Shown here one piece after another: positions 8,653 to 18,853 of a stretch of 64,000 nt of DNA (within the stretch, counting starts at the first letter, position 1; every line of letters begins with the position of its first letter). A program made the position numbers and the translations under genes. Source of the DNA: Pseudomonas akapageensis. GTDB lineage: Bacteria > Pseudomonadota > Gammaproteobacteria > Pseudomonadales > Pseudomonadaceae. The stretch lies in the NCBI RefSeq assembly GCF_011355085.1, contig NZ_VXCP01000010.1, positions 297,047 through 361,046 of the forward strand. The letters run 5' to 3'. The notes beneath the pieces were generated by a model. It was given only the letters and a program-made list of their open reading frames with translations. It made no database searches and was not told the origin of the DNA.

Positions 8653-9522
8653 TCAGAGTAACCCGAGCTGCTCACTGACAGGCTCTCTGTATAGCTCAGG
8701 TAAGGCCGGCAGGCCCGGCAATCGTTCCATCAGGCCGCGATGAAAGCGCTGCGCCAGGGCCGGGGCAAGGTAGTTGTCGGAGGTGTGCAGGAAGATGTAG
8801 GGCGTGCGTCCTTCCTCGATCCAGCCGGCCACCTTGTCCAGCCAGGGCAGCAGGAACGGCTCGTTGGCGGCAAGCTCGGGATGGCCAATGAAACGTACCT
8901 GCGGCGATTGGCTGAAGGCTGCCGGACGCGGCGGCACCCGAGGCTTCTTCGATTGTGCGTGAAGCACGGCCGGGGCACTGGAGTTGCAACTGAACAAGGC
9001 GCGCGGGTCCAGGCAAATGCGCTCCACACCACGATCGAGCAGTATGCGGTTGAGCAGCCGCTCTTCATCGCCCTTGGCAAAGAACGCCGGATGCCGCACC
9101 TCGACGGCCAATGGCCGGTCGAGCGCATCGAGAAAACCCGCCAGCTCCGCCAACTGCATTGGCGAGAAGGTGGCCGGCAACTGCAACCAAAATGGCGAGA
9201 CGCGCTGACCCAAGGGTTTGAGCAATGAGAAAAAGTCTTCGGCTGCCGTCACCTGCTGACGCAGGTCACCGCTGTGGCTGATGTCACGGGGGAATTTGGC
9301 GGTGAACCGAAAATGCTCGGGCATGCACTGGGCCCAGCGTTCGACGGTGGCCGGTGCGGGCCGGGCATAGAAGGTAGTATTGCCTTCGACAGCGTTGAAC
9401 ACCTGGGCGTACAACGAGAGGAAATCGACGGGTTTGGCGTTATCCGGATACAGGTACTCGCGCCAGGCGTTTTCGCTCCAGGACGGGCATCCGAGGTAGT
9501 AAGGCAGTTGCGGATCGGTCAT
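8653..9522 (-). CDS. DUF72 (YecE-like) family protein
   Basis: 289 residues. DUF72 hallmarks are present: an N-terminal YYLGCPSWSE-x-AW segment, VEGNTTFYARP, FRFTAKFPRDISH, and LAVEVRHPAFF. These proteins form a TIM barrel but have no agreed function. The gene starts 4 bases after the stop of the 103-residue gene upstream, so the two form an operon. The isocitrate-lyase-like gene follows 27 bases downstream and may be cotranscribed. Length is normal, with no sign of disruption. Confidence 0.88.
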   Translation of the reverse strand: MTDPQLPYYLGCPSWSENAWREYLYPDNAKPVDFLSLYAQVFNAVEGNTTFYARPAPATVERWAQCMPEHFRFTAKFPRDISHSGDLRQQVTAAEDFFSLLKPLGQRVSPFWLQLPATFSPMQLAELAGFLDALDRPLAVEVRHPAFFAKGDEERLLNRILLDRGVERICLDPRALFSCNSSAPAVLHAQSKKPRVPPRPAAFSQSPQVRFIGHPELAANEPFLLPWLDKVAGWIEEGRTPYIFLHTSDNYLAPALAQRFHRGLMERLPGLPALPELYREPVSEQLGLL

Positions 9523-9526
9523 CCGC

Positions 9527-9838
9527 TCAAATATACAGGTCGAGCCCCATCACTTCCATTTCCCAGTCGCCGAGGCTGGCTGTGGTGAGGTAGCTGGCCA
9601 ATGCGGTAGCAACCCGACTGTTGCGGGCGCGTGGAAAGATCATGTCCTGCTGACGGGCCGGCAGGGTGCCGATGCGGCTGCCCTGGGCGCGCGGGGCATT
9701 GCTAGAGACGGAAGCAGGGTCGGTGCGAACTTCGTATTCACCATCCAGATCCTCGACCGCATCATCGATCAGCACCCTGCCTTTGCGAGGCTGGCGCTTG
9801 ACGGGATAGGAATGTGAGGAAACTCCGTCTATTCGCAT
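9527..9838 (-). CDS. Conserved hypothetical protein, 103 residues
   Basis: A small soluble protein with no signal peptide or membrane helix and no domain I recognise. The N-terminus is basic (VKRQPRKGR), followed by an acidic DDAVEDLDGEYE patch; the C-terminal 30 residues (ARNSRVATALASYLTTAS) look helical. AGAAG lies upstream of the ATG. It is the first gene of a two-gene unit with the DUF72 gene, whose start is 4 bases past its stop. Codon use resembles that of its neighbours, so it is probably a real Pseudomonas-lineage gene rather than a spurious frame. Confidence 0.65.
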   Translation of the reverse strand: MRIDGVSSHSYPVKRQPRKGRVLIDDAVEDLDGEYEVRTDPASVSSNAPRAQGSRIGTLPARQQDMIFPRARNSRVATALASYLTTASLGDWEMEVMGLDLYI

Positions 9839-9946
9839 AACGGTCTTCTCATGATCGATGATGGCAATTTAGTTGCACTTTGCTCACTGCGCAAATGTAC
9901 GACTGATAACTGGACCACAGATAATGAAAAAGGTTTGATTCGACGC

Positions 9947-9974
9947 AAAAAAAGCCGACGAACTGCCCGTCACC
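9947..9974 (-). terminator. Candidate Rho-independent terminator of tsaB
   Basis: On the reverse strand a short stem (GACG/CGTC extended by a G-U pair) with a 7-base loop spans the tsaB stop codon and is followed by seven T residues. The stem is weak, so this is only a candidate. Confidence 0.45.
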
Positions 9975-10644
9975 GCGCCTTCGGCGTAGCCACTTTGTCG
10001 CGCAGGTAAACCGGTTGAGCCAGGTCGGCCGCAATGCCTTCACCCCGCCCCCAGGCGAACTGGGCGAGGGTCAGCAAATCCAGCGCGTGCGGCAACAGCG
10101 TCGCGTCCTGGCCACTCAGGGCCACTGGAATACGGTCGGCATAACCCCAGCCAGTGCCGGCACCGAACCATTCACCGCTCGCCTCGGCTGGCAGGCAGGC
10201 CTTCTCCGGCGGCAGCACCGCCTCGGCACCGACCAGGCGCATCTCCCCTGCGTTCTCCTGGTAGCAACCCCAATACACTTCATCCATGCGCGCATCGATG
10301 GCCGCAGCCACCTGCCGCGCACCGTGTTCGCGCCAGGCCCGCTGGGCCAGCAACGCCAGGTTCGACACCGGCAAGACCGGGCGCTCCAGGGCAAAGGCCA
10401 GGCCTTGCACCACGCCGATGGCAATGCGCACACCGGTAAAGGCACCAGGGCCGCGGCCGAAGGCGATGGCATCGACTGCCGACAGGCTGGTCCCGGCTTC
10501 GGCCAGCAGGTCCTTGATCATCGGCAGCAGCTTTTGCGCGTGCAGGCGCGGGATCACCTCATAGTGGCTCAGGATCTTGCCGTCATGCAGCAAGGCAACG
10601 GAGCAGGCTTCAGTGGCGGTATCCAGGGCCAGCAAGGTGGTCAT
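9970..10644 (-). CDS. tsaB: tRNA threonylcarbamoyladenosine biosynthesis protein TsaB
   Basis: 224 residues, the usual length. TsaB is the non-catalytic partner of TsaD in making t6A37 on ANN-decoding tRNAs. The ASKHA-type N-terminus LLALDTATEACSVALL is present, followed by HAQKLLPMI and GPGAFTGVRIAIGVVQGLA, the family signature. The C-terminal half is short, as in all TsaB. The start at 10644 gives the standard MTTLLALDT N-terminus; longer frames upstream run into the adk terminator hairpin. It lies directly downstream of adk on the same strand, but the hairpin between them suggests at least partial transcriptional separation. Confidence 0.95.
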   Translation of the reverse strand: MTTLLALDTATEACSVALLHDGKILSHYEVIPRLHAQKLLPMIKDLLAEAGTSLSAVDAIAFGRGPGAFTGVRIAIGVVQGLAFALERPVLPVSNLALLAQRAWREHGARQVAAAIDARMDEVYWGCYQENAGEMRLVGAEAVLPPEKACLPAEASGEWFGAGTGWGYADRIPVALSGQDATLLPHALDLLTLAQFAWGRGEGIAADLAQPVYLRDKVATPKAR

Positions 10645-10680
10645 CGGGGGTTCCAGGCGAATGAAAAAGAGGGCGGCATT

Positions 10681-10712
10681 ATAAACAACAACGGCCCGCA
10701 AGCGGGCCGTTG
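10681..10712 (-). terminator. Rho-independent terminator after adk
   Basis: CAACGGCCC and GGGCCGTTG pair around GCTTGC on the reverse strand (stem 10689-10712), followed by TTGTTTAT. It lies 20 bases past the adk stop and before tsaB. Confidence 0.8.
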
Positions 10713-10732
10713 TATGAACATCGCAGCGATGA

Positions 10733-11636
<904 letters not shown>

Positions 11637-11653
11637 ATTCGAGCTTGCCAGAC

Positions 11654-14290
11654 TCAGCCGGTATTACGCAAACCGGCCGCAATTCCGGCGACAGTCACCA
11701 GCAGCGCTTGCTCCAGAGGGCTGTCCAGAGCCGTCTCGCGTACCCGTGATCGGGCCAGCAGCTCGGCCTGCAATAAATGCAGCGGGTCCAGATACGTATT
11801 GCGCAAGCGGATGAATTCCAGTGTGTCAGGGCTATGTGCCAGCAACACCGACTGTCCGGTCAGACCCAGCACGATCGTACACGCCTGCGACAATAGGTCG
11901 CGCAAATGTGCACCCAAAGGTCGCAGTTCCGGTTGCACCAGACGTTCGTCGTAGAGTCGGGCAATATCGGCGTCGGCCTTGGCCAAAACCATCTCCAGCA
12001 TATCGATGCGTGTACGGAAGAACGGCCACTGTTCACGCATGCTCGCCAGCAACGGCCCCTGCCCGCGTTCCAGGGCCTTGCCGAGCGCCGCCTCCCAGCC
12101 CAGCCAGGCCGGCAACATCAACCGCGTCTGGGTCCAGCCGAAGATCCATGGAATGGCCCGCAGGCTTTCTATGCCACCGGCCCTGCGCTTGGCCGGGCGG
12201 CTGCCCAATGGCAACCGTCCCAGCTCCTGCTCTGGCGTCGACTCGCGGAAATACTCGACGAATTGCGGGTTGTCGCGCACCACGCTGCGGTACGCCTGGA
12301 CACCGTCGGCGGCCAGCTCGTCCATCAGCGAGCGCCACGCGGGCTCCGGGGGTGGTGGCGGCAGCAAGGTCGCTTCCAGCACCGCTGCCAGGTACAGATT
12401 GAGGTTCTGTTCGGCGATGTCCGGCAGGCCGAACTTGAAACGAATCATCTCGCCCTGTTCGGTGGTGCGGAAGCGCCCGGCCACCGATCCCGGCGGCTGC
12501 GACAGGATCGCCGCATGCGCCGGGCCGCCGCCGCGCCCCACGGTGCCGCCACGACCGTGGAACAACACCAACTCGACTTGCTGCTCGCGACAGATCCGCA
12601 CCAGTGTTTCCTGCGCCCGGTACTGGGCCCAGGCGGCAGCCGTGGTACCGGCGTCCTTGGCCGAGTCGGAATAGCCGATCATGACCTCCTGCGGCCCCTG
12701 CAAACCGGCGCGATAGCCCGGCAACAGCAACAGTCGTTGCATCACCGGCCCCGCGTTGTCCAGGTCCGCCAGGGTCTCGAACAGCGGCACGACCCGCATC
12801 GGTCGCATCACGCCGGCTTCCTTGAGCAGCAATTGCACGGCCAGCACATCGGAGGCAGCACCGGCCATGGAGATTACGTATGAGCCCAGCGAGTCCGCCG
12901 GTGCGGCGGCAATTTCGCGACAGGTCGCCAGGACTTCGGCGGTTTCGTCCTGGGCCCTGAAATGTGCCGGCAGCAAGGGGCGGCGGTTGTTCAGCTCTTT
13001 TTGCAGGAAGGCGATACGTGTCTCTTCGTCCCAGTCGCCGTAGCGCCCCAGGCCCAGGTAATCGGTAATTTCGCTCAATGCTGCCGTGTGTCGCGCCGCG
13101 TCCTGACGGATATCCAGGCGCACCAGGAACAAGCCGAAGGTCACCGCCCGACGCAGGCAGTCAAGCAGCGGGCCGTTGGCGATGACGCCCATGCCGCACT
13201 CGTGCAAGGACTGAAAGCACAACTCCAGCGTTGCAATGAGTTCACGGTTGCTGTGCAGAACCTCGGCCGACGCCGGCTGAGTCTCGGGCAACGATGCCTG
13301 GGCCCAGTTACGGGTTGCCCGCAGCCGTTCGCGCAAGCGCTTGAGCAGCGCCCGGTAGGGTTCGGCACTGTCGCCGACCACTTCGCGCAATGCAGCGTTG
13401 GCCTGCTGCATGGACAACTCGGCAGCCAGGTTATCGACATCGCGCAGGAACAGGTCGGCGGCCATCCAGCGCGCCAGCAACAGCACTTCGCGCGTCACCG
13501 CAGCGGTGACATTCGGATTGCCGTCACGGTCACCGCCCATCCAGGACGCGAAACGGATGGGGGCAGCCTCCAGCGACAGGTGCAAGCCGGTGGCGTCATG
13601 CAGCGCCTTGTCGGCCTTGCGCAGGTAGCTCGGGATCGCCTGCCAGAGCGAATGCTCGATGACGGCAAAGCCCCATTTGGCTTCGTCGACCGGGGTCGGT
13701 CGGGTACGGCGGATTTCTTCGGTGTGCCAGGCTTCGGCGATCAGGCGTTCCAGGCGTCGCTTGATCTGTTCGCGCTCGGCGGGGATCAGATCACGATGGT
13801 CCTGGGCCGCCAGCTGCGCGGCAATGGCGTCGTACTTCTGGATCAGGGTGCGACGAGCCACTTCGGTCGGGTGTGCAGTGAGCACCAGCTCGATGTCCAG
13901 GCGCCCCAATTGCCGGGCCAGGGCTTCGTCGCTGTGGCCTGCGGCCTTGAGTCGCGCCAGCAATTCCGGCAGCACCCGGGCCTCGAAGGGCTCAGGCTGG
14001 TGGGCGTCGCGGCGGCGAATCAGTTGGTACTGTTCGGCGATATTGGCCAGGTTGAGAAATTGATTGAAGGCCCGGGCAACGGGCAGCAGTTCGTCTTCGC
14101 TCAAATCATTGAGGCTGGAGCTCAGTTGCTCGGCACTGATGTCCGTGCTGCGTCGGTCAGCCTTGGCCCCTCGGCGAATGCGCTCGATCTTCTCCAGAAA
14201 CGCATCGCCATGCTGCTCGCGAATGGTATTGCCCAGCAACTCGCCCAGCAGATGGACGTCCTCGCGCAAGCGCGCGTCGATATCGGTCAT
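11654..14290 (-). CDS. ppc: Phosphoenolpyruvate carboxylase
   Basis: 878 residues, full length. It converts PEP + bicarbonate to oxaloacetate to replenish the TCA cycle. Catalytic motifs are present: [13 protein letters not shown] (His near 139 in other enzymes), [25 protein letters not shown], and the glycine loop [14 protein letters not shown]. The C-terminus ends in RNTG, the conserved allosteric/active-site tail. The ATG at 14290 gives the usual [11 protein letters not shown] start. The frame is open for another 40 codons upstream, but these are atypical. Its 3' end lies 18 bases from the T-tract of the plus-strand terminator described above. Confidence 0.97.
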   Translation of the reverse strand: MTDIDARLREDVHLLGELLGNTIREQHGDAFLEKIERIRRGAKADRRSTDISAEQLSSSLNDLSEDELLPVARAFNQFLNLANIAEQYQLIRRRDAHQPEPFEARVLPELLARLKAAGHSDEALARQLGRLDIELVLTAHPTEVARRTLIQKYDAIAAQLAAQDHRDLIPAEREQIKRRLERLIAEAWHTEEIRRTRPTPVDEAKWGFAVIEHSLWQAIPSYLRKADKALHDATGLHLSLEAAPIRFASWMGGDRDGNPNVTAAVTREVLLLARWMAADLFLRDVDNLAAELSMQQANAALREVVGDSAEPYRALLKRLRERLRATRNWAQASLPETQPASAEVLHSNRELIATLELCFQSLHECGMGVIANGPLLDCLRRAVTFGLFLVRLDIRQDAARHTAALSEITDYLGLGRYGDWDEETRIAFLQKELNNRRPLLPAHFRAQDETAEVLATCREIAAAPADSLGSYVISMAGAASDVLAVQLLLKEAGVMRPMRVVPLFETLADLDNAGPVMQRLLLLPGYRAGLQGPQEVMIGYSDSAKDAGTTAAAWAQYRAQETLVRICREQQVELVLFHGRGGTVGRGGGPAHAAILSQPPGSVAGRFRTTEQGEMIRFKFGLPDIAEQNLNLYLAAVLEATLLPPPPPEPAWRSLMDELAADGVQAYRSVVRDNPQFVEYFRESTPEQELGRLPLGSRPAKRRAGGIESLRAIPWIFGWTQTRLMLPAWLGWEAALGKALERGQGPLLASMREQWPFFRTRIDMLEMVLAKADADIARLYDERLVQPELRPLGAHLRDLLSQACTIVLGLTGQSVLLAHSPDTLEFIRLRNTYLDPLHLLQAELLARSRVRETALDSPLEQALLVTVAGIAAGLRNTG

Positions 14291-14447
14291 CGGTCTTCTC
14301 TCCAGCATCGGCCACTTCAGGAAAACACCACTCAACAGACAGAGTGCCCCAGCCCGCCGCCCGGTTACAAGGCGACCAAGGTTAAACAGGGCTAATCTGA
14401 ACAAACGCCCCATGAGGGTTTTGTGCCGCCCAGGCGGTGAGGTTCAT

Positions 14448-14792
14448 ATGAAAATTCGCGAGCTTGCCCAACACTGGGAACAAAATGCCAAGGGCCGCCT
14501 GACCAAGACTGCCTATAGCCTGCATCTGGACGTGGAATCGGCTGCACGCCTGGCGGCGATCGCCGAGATGTACCCAAAACGTCAGCCGGAGGAACTGCTG
14601 GGTGAACTGCTCGGGGCTGCGCTGGAAGAGCTGGAAACCAGCTTCCCCTACGTCAAGGGACAACTGGTGATTGCCACTGACGAAGAGGGTGATCCGCTGT
14701 ATGAGGATATTGGGCCTACGCCGCGGTTTCTGGCGTTGTCGCGGCGGTATCTGCATGATCTTTCTGCCCAGAATGATGAGCAGAAGCACTAA
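14448..14792 (+). CDS. Conserved hypothetical protein (sometimes called type 1 pili tip component)
   Basis: 114 residues, soluble, no signal peptide. It begins MKIRELAQHWEQNAKGRLT and has a helical middle (AARLAAIAEMYPKRQPEELLGELL) and a DPLYEDIGPTPRFLAL motif. I recall homologues encoded beside ppc in other Pseudomonas; the pilus-related name some carry is not supported by anything seen here, since there is no secretion signal or chaperone/usher neighbour. The PEELLGELL segment resembles ribbon-helix-helix-like small regulators, but weakly. GAGG precedes the ATG by 5 bases. It is divergent from ppc and followed by a REP-like palindrome. Confidence 0.75.
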   Translation: MKIRELAQHWEQNAKGRLTKTAYSLHLDVESAARLAAIAEMYPKRQPEELLGELLGAALEELETSFPYVKGQLVIATDEEGDPLYEDIGPTPRFLALSRRYLHDLSAQNDEQKH

Positions 14793-14820
14793 TTGCTTTT
14801 TGTGTCGCCTGGGCTGACGT

Positions 14821-14894
14821 CATCGCTGGCAAGCCAGCTCCCACAGTGGTTTTGTGTGCGCCACAACCCTGTGGGAGCTGGCTTGCCAGCGATG
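14821..14894. repeat. REP/BIME-type inverted repeat
   Basis: Perfect 26-base arms at 14821-14846 and 14869-14894 (CATCGCTGGCAAGCCAGCTC and onward, and its reverse complement) surround a 22-base centre. The core is the Pseudomonas REP sequence commonly found between genes. It sits between two convergent genes and could act as a weak bidirectional terminator. Confidence 0.85.
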
Positions 14895-14925
14895 AGGCCC
14901 GAAAAGACGATATCAATTACAAGCC

Positions 14926-15252
14926 TTACTCAACCTTCTGCGGCGTCTCCTGCCCCATGCACCGCACCGCCTGCTTCTTGCGATCAACCAGCACACCGGT
15001 CAGCCCCTTCTGCTCGGTATCGAACAGCACCAGCACGCCATCGATGCACTGCGCCACTTGCGGTGCGGGGTCCAGGGACACCTTGTAATCCTCCCCCGGA
15101 ATGGTCTTGAGCATGGTGAAGTCGGACAGCAGCAGCGCATCTTCCGGTTTGGCGAAATGCAGGTACCCGTAGTACCACAGGGCACCCACGGTGCCGAGGA
15201 TGCTGCAGATTCCCGTGATGATCAGGGGGATGGCGTTACGTTCTTCACTCAT
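14926..15252 (-). CDS. Small membrane-anchored hypothetical protein
   Basis: 108 residues. One transmembrane helix near the N-terminus (about 8-30, IPLIITGICSILGTVGALWYYGYL) is followed by a 75-residue domain, probably periplasmic, with two Cys (in AQCIDG and VRCMGQ) that could form a disulfide. I do not recognise a family. Its ATG overlaps the stop of the hydrolase lipoprotein gene upstream (4 bases), so the two are cotranslated. It is the last gene of the run starting near the TetR gene at 18.7 kb. Confidence 0.7.
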   Translation of the reverse strand: MSEERNAIPLIITGICSILGTVGALWYYGYLHFAKPEDALLLSDFTMLKTIPGEDYKVSLDPAPQVAQCIDGVLVLFDTEQKGLTGVLVDRKKQAVRCMGQETPQKVE

Positions 15253-16208
15253 TGCGGACTCTCGGAAGGTTCATCGTCGGAAGGCGGCACGGGCGCAGCC
15301 TGCGGATAGTTCGGAACCTCCGCCAACCGTCGCAGCCCGTTGAAGTGCTGCGGGTCATCCAGAAACCGCAGCATGACCTTGCGCCAGGTCGGGTCGAAAA
15401 AGGTTTGCACGTGCCCACCTCGGGTCAGCTGCAGGACCCTGGGCGGCGGCGCAGCTTGATACAGTTGGATGCCATTGGAAAGAGGCACGATTGTATCGTC
15501 GATGCTCTGGAAGAACAGTTTCGGCACCCCAGTCAGTCGATCCATCGATCGAATTGCACTGTCGCCATCCGGAACCAGCCAGGACAACGGCACCTGCAGC
15601 GGCCAGAGGAGCCATGAGGAGCTCAGGGCAGACTGCCCCACATCGCGATAGCTGGCCGGCACTCCATCGAACACCAGGGCCTTGAACCGCTCGCGCTGTT
15701 CAGGGTGCTCGACCAGATAGTGCACGGCCAGGGCACCACCGAGGCTCTGGCCCAGCAACACCAGCGGTCTGCCCTGCACTTGCGGGGCTTGTTGCAACCA
15801 GTCCATCGCCGCGTCGATGTCCTGGTAGACCTCCGGCAGTTCGGGCTTGCCCTCGCTCACTCCATAGCCGCGGTAATCGAGCAGCAGGACTTGATACCCC
15901 TTTGCCGGCAGCCACCAACTGCCGCCCAGGTGCCAGGCCAGGTTGCCGCCGTTGCCGTGCAAATGCAGTACCGTGCCCTTGAGCGGCACACCCGCCTTGA
16001 CCGGCAGCCACCAGCCGTGCAGGCGAGTGCCATCGGCAGCCTTGAAGTAGACGTCGCTGTATTCCAGGTGGGCTTTTTTCGGGGTGAAAGGCAAGCCAGG
16101 CTCGGGGTAGAACAGCAACGAGCTGCAGCCGCTCAGCCCCGACAGCAATGCGATGAGGCCGAGCGCCCCGATGAGCCTGCTAAAGAATGTTCGAGTAGTC
16201 CGCTTCAA
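15249..16208 (-). CDS. Alpha/beta-hydrolase lipoprotein
   Basis: 319 residues. A lipoprotein signal (LIALLSGLSGC) places it at a membrane, facing the periplasm. The hydrolase fold is plain: oxyanion region HLHGNGGN, DYRGYGVSEG, nucleophile elbow GQSLGG, a likely catalytic Asp in FQSIDDTIVP, and His in RGGHVQTF. This resembles the BEM46/YfhR group of serine hydrolases; the substrate is unknown. The Pro/Ser-rich tail is disordered. The TTG at 16208 gives a complete signal peptide and overlaps the end of the upstream gene by 29 bases, suggesting translational coupling. The downstream 108-residue gene overlaps by 4. Confidence 0.82.
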   Translation of the reverse strand: MKRTTRTFFSRLIGALGLIALLSGLSGCSSLLFYPEPGLPFTPKKAHLEYSDVYFKAADGTRLHGWWLPVKAGVPLKGTVLHLHGNGGNLAWHLGGSWWLPAKGYQVLLLDYRGYGVSEGKPELPEVYQDIDAAMDWLQQAPQVQGRPLVLLGQSLGGALAVHYLVEHPEQRERFKALVFDGVPASYRDVGQSALSSSWLLWPLQVPLSWLVPDGDSAIRSMDRLTGVPKLFFQSIDDTIVPLSNGIQLYQAAPPPRVLQLTRGGHVQTFFDPTWRKVMLRFLDDPQHFNGLRRLAEVPNYPQAAPVPPSDDEPSESPQ

Positions 16209-17457
16209 TACGGTCCAGGCTCAGGTGGTTGAGGAAGTTGGAGAAGCACATCCAGGCCGACAGGGCGTTCAGGTCACGGAACTGCTCCGGCAGGTACTTG
16301 GGCGGCACGACCAGGCCTTCATCGACCAACAGGCGCAGGGTCCGCATGTCTTCAAGGGTAGCCTTGCCACAGAACAGCAACGGAATCTGTTCGAGCTTGC
16401 CTTTACGCACGGCCAACTGAATGTAGTTGTAAACCATGATAAAGCCCTTGAGGTAGGACAAGTCTTTGGTAAATGGCAGGCCATTGGGCACCGAGCCGCG
16501 GAACACCCGGCTGGCGTTGCCGTAAGCTTCGGCCATTTCGAAACCCTGGTCACGGAAGAACTCGTAGACCTGCAGGAAGTCGGCGCCCTCCTCGACCATA
16601 TGGATGGCGCGGGTGCGGTTGGTGAGCTTGCGCAACCGACTCGGGTAGGAAGCGAAGGCAATCACTTCCATCAGGATCGCCAACCCCTCCTGGGTCACAG
16701 TCGAAGAAGGTGGCCCCTTGGCCAGGAAGGTACAGATCGGCTGGTTCAGGCCATTGAGCGTGGTGCCGACATGCACCAGGCCTTCGTGTACTTCAAGGGC
16801 CCTGACATCGCGGCTGTTGAACATGGCATCGGTGCGGATCTTGATGTAGTCGGCACCGGCTGCCGCATCGGCGACGATGCCGTCGGACTCGAACACGCGA
16901 ATGGTGTCTTCGGCTTCCCCGAATACCTTGTTCAGGCGGCCCTGAAGCATCTCCACGGCCTGCTTGGCCGTGAGGTTCTTGGGCTCGTCCTTGAGGTCGC
17001 CGCGCACGTCGATATTGTTCAGGTAATCGGAGAGCATGATGCCCAGGTCCGACAGGGTCGGGTCACCGGCATGGAAAGCATCGGAGGCCGCGCCGTACAG
17101 TTCCTGGGAGATCAGCCCGAAATCCTCGGTGCCGCGCGCTTCGAGCATGCGCAGCACCATGCGGTATTCCTTGCACATGCGCCGCATGATCTGCCCGACC
17201 GGGTTGAACTGGCCCAATTGACGCGTGATATCACGCTCGATGTTCTGGAACTCCAGCTTCACTGCACTGGAGTCGAACGACAGCGGTCGCCCTTCGTAGT
17301 AGGCGCGGTCGACCGCCGGCATCTCCCGGCCCTTGGCATCGAGGAAACCCTGGCGAATGCTGTCGTCCCACTTCACCGCATCAAGCACGCGAATCGGCGC
17401 CTGCGCCAGCACGATGCGGTCAGACAGCGTGCGTATCGTCTGCTGGTAGTCGTCCAC
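16180..17457 (-). CDS. DUF1704 / QEGLA-motif putative metallopeptidase-like protein
   Basis: 425 residues. Two features define the family: HEGLVHVGTTLNG, an HE-xx-H-like metal-site motif, and TQEGLA, the QEGLA motif. Members are annotated as flavohemoglobin expression-modulating proteins, and some relate to tyrosine-carboxypeptidase-like enzymes (MATCAP/TMCP). The bacterial role is poorly known. There is no signal peptide, so it is cytoplasmic. It lies between two lipoprotein genes in the same direction, overlapping the hydrolase start by 29 bases and following the 181-residue lipoprotein by 21. Function is not assigned beyond family. Confidence 0.82.
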   Translation of the reverse strand: MDDYQQTIRTLSDRIVLAQAPIRVLDAVKWDDSIRQGFLDAKGREMPAVDRAYYEGRPLSFDSSAVKLEFQNIERDITRQLGQFNPVGQIMRRMCKEYRMVLRMLEARGTEDFGLISQELYGAASDAFHAGDPTLSDLGIMLSDYLNNIDVRGDLKDEPKNLTAKQAVEMLQGRLNKVFGEAEDTIRVFESDGIVADAAAGADYIKIRTDAMFNSRDVRALEVHEGLVHVGTTLNGLNQPICTFLAKGPPSSTVTQEGLAILMEVIAFASYPSRLRKLTNRTRAIHMVEEGADFLQVYEFFRDQGFEMAEAYGNASRVFRGSVPNGLPFTKDLSYLKGFIMVYNYIQLAVRKGKLEQIPLLFCGKATLEDMRTLRLLVDEGLVVPPKYLPEQFRDLNALSAWMCFSNFLNHLSLDRIEADYSNIL

Positions 17458-17478
17458 CCAAAGCTCCTTCTCGTTCGA

Positions 17479-18024
17479 TTACTTGGCTGGCCGCTGGAAA
17501 CGCGCCACTTCGACGAACAGGTCGGAGTTGGCCGGGTCATCCAGATAGGCGAAAACCTTGTCCAGGCTACTGGTGATCAGCATGCCTTCACCCTCACTGG
17601 TTTCGAATTCTTCGCCATTGAGTGCCTTTTGCTGCAGTGCCTGCTCGATGCGTTCGATGTCCAGGCTGTAAACCACAAGCTCGTTGGTATCGCTCAGATC
17701 GAAACCAGCGATGGCATAGTTCGCACCGAACTGCTTCGGCACAGCGGCCGATACATACCAGCGATTGCCGTGGCGGGAGACGGTAAAACCGTACTCCTCT
17801 TTGGCCGATTTGTGGCCCTTGGGATAACTGACCGCCTTGTACAGATTAGTGCCCGAGCGGCTGATCTCCAGCTTGCGCGACTCGCCCCAGGCGTCCTTGC
17901 TGGTCCATTTTCCCAACAGGCCAACCGGTGCGGCCTGGCTGGCCGGGATCGGCTCCTTGAAGGTCACCAGGCAACCACTCAACAACACAAACGACAAGGC
18001 GAATACCAGGCGCCAGGCTTTCAT
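17479..18024 (-). CDS. Uncharacterised lipoprotein
   Basis: 181 residues. The signal peptide ends in the lipobox LLSGC at about residues 14-18, so the mature protein is lipid-anchored, probably in the outer membrane. The mature part (VGLLGKWTSKDAWGESRKLEI, then FEVARF-type strands) looks like a small beta-rich domain, possibly lipocalin-like, but I do not recognise a family. It lies 26 bases downstream of a TetR gene and 21 upstream of the DUF1704 gene, in a same-strand series that includes a second lipoprotein. Joint regulation by that TetR protein is possible but unproven. Confidence 0.75.
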   Translation of the reverse strand: MKAWRLVFALSFVLLSGCLVTFKEPIPASQAAPVGLLGKWTSKDAWGESRKLEISRSGTNLYKAVSYPKGHKSAKEEYGFTVSRHGNRWYVSAAVPKQFGANYAIAGFDLSDTNELVVYSLDIERIEQALQQKALNGEEFETSEGEGMLITSSLDKVFAYLDDPANSDLFVEVARFQRPAK

Positions 18025-18050
18025 TCAGCTCTCCCAGACAGGACCACGCG

Positions 18051-18767
18051 TTACTCCGAAGCCAGCACCAAATGCATAAACCGCGAGAGAATGCCGAGCA
18101 TTTCGGCGTCGCAATGCGGTTGCTCGTTTTTGAGCAGCCCCTGATATTCCATCCGTCCGATAATCGCCGTCAACACTTTGGCATCCTGCTGGGGCTCGCG
18201 CGAGCCCAATACCTGCAGCAACTGGCAGGTGCCCTGGAGCAGAATCTGCTGGTGCGAGCAGACCAGTTCGGCCAGTCGCGGGCTGAGCAAGGCCTCCTGG
18301 CGAAAGGCCTGCTCGGCCATGAGGTAGTCACGCCGCATCAACAATTGCCGCTGTACATAATCGGCGGTCATTTTCGCGATCTCGTCGGCCAGTTGCCCAC
18401 GCGACAATGGCACATTACTGGCCTGGGCGAGCAACTGACGCAGGATGATCTCGGTACTCTCCCAGAGCTTGGCCATGAACGCCGCGCTGCGCTCGACGTA
18501 CTGGGCAAAGGTATCGGTCAGCAGGTCGTCGATATCCTTGAAGTAGTAGGTCGTGGCCGACAGCGGAACGCCCGCCTCGGCGGCCACGGCACGATGACGC
18601 ACACCACGCACGCCATCGCGCACGACAATGCGCATGGCCGCGTCGAGGATCTCCTGGCGACGCTGCTCGCTACCCTGGCGGCTGGCCTTGCGGCCTTGAT
18701 ACTGAACACTTTCCGCCACTGCTGTGGCAACGCCAGCAGCACCTTGTAGAGCCATTGCAGGAGTCAC
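18051..18767 (-). CDS. TetR-family transcriptional regulator downstream of lysS
   Basis: 238 residues. A 30-residue N-terminal extension precedes the HTH (about 36-80: RRQEILDAAMRIVVRDG, GVRHRAVAAEAGVPLSATTYYFKDIDDLL). The YYFKDIDDLL ending matches the DesT/AmtR-like branch more than AcrR, but the ligand is unknown. The GTG at 18767 has GAGGA about 9 bases upstream; an ATG four codons in lacks one. The lysS terminator sits just before it, so it probably has its own promoter. It heads a same-strand run of lipoprotein, DUF1704, hydrolase and small membrane genes. Confidence 0.85.
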   Translation of the reverse strand: MTPAMALQGAAGVATAVAESVQYQGRKASRQGSEQRRQEILDAAMRIVVRDGVRGVRHRAVAAEAGVPLSATTYYFKDIDDLLTDTFAQYVERSAAFMAKLWESTEIILRQLLAQASNVPLSRGQLADEIAKMTADYVQRQLLMRRDYLMAEQAFRQEALLSPRLAELVCSHQQILLQGTCQLLQVLGSREPQQDAKVLTAIIGRMEYQGLLKNEQPHCDAEMLGILSRFMHLVLASE

Positions 18768-18807
18768 GAAAGGCTTTCCTCAAAAATTGTCCGTTGGATC
18801 AGTTTTT

Positions 18808-18842
18808 TTCAGGCAAGAAAAAGCCGCCTGAGAAGGCGGCTT
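18808..18842 (-). terminator. Rho-independent terminator of lysS
   Basis: AAGCCGCC (18821-18828) and GGCGGCTT (18835-18842) flank a 6-base loop. On the reverse strand the stem is followed by TTTCTTGCC, 12 bases past the lysS stop. Confidence 0.85.
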
Positions 18843-18853
18843 GTTCACAGCGA

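Noticed and set aside
14448..14792. Type 1 pilus tip protein
   Set aside because: No signal peptide, no chaperone or usher nearby; the name is not supported by the sequence.
16153..18144. 663-codon plus-strand open frame
   Set aside because: It runs antisense across several minus-strand genes with recognised features; typical high-GC shadow.
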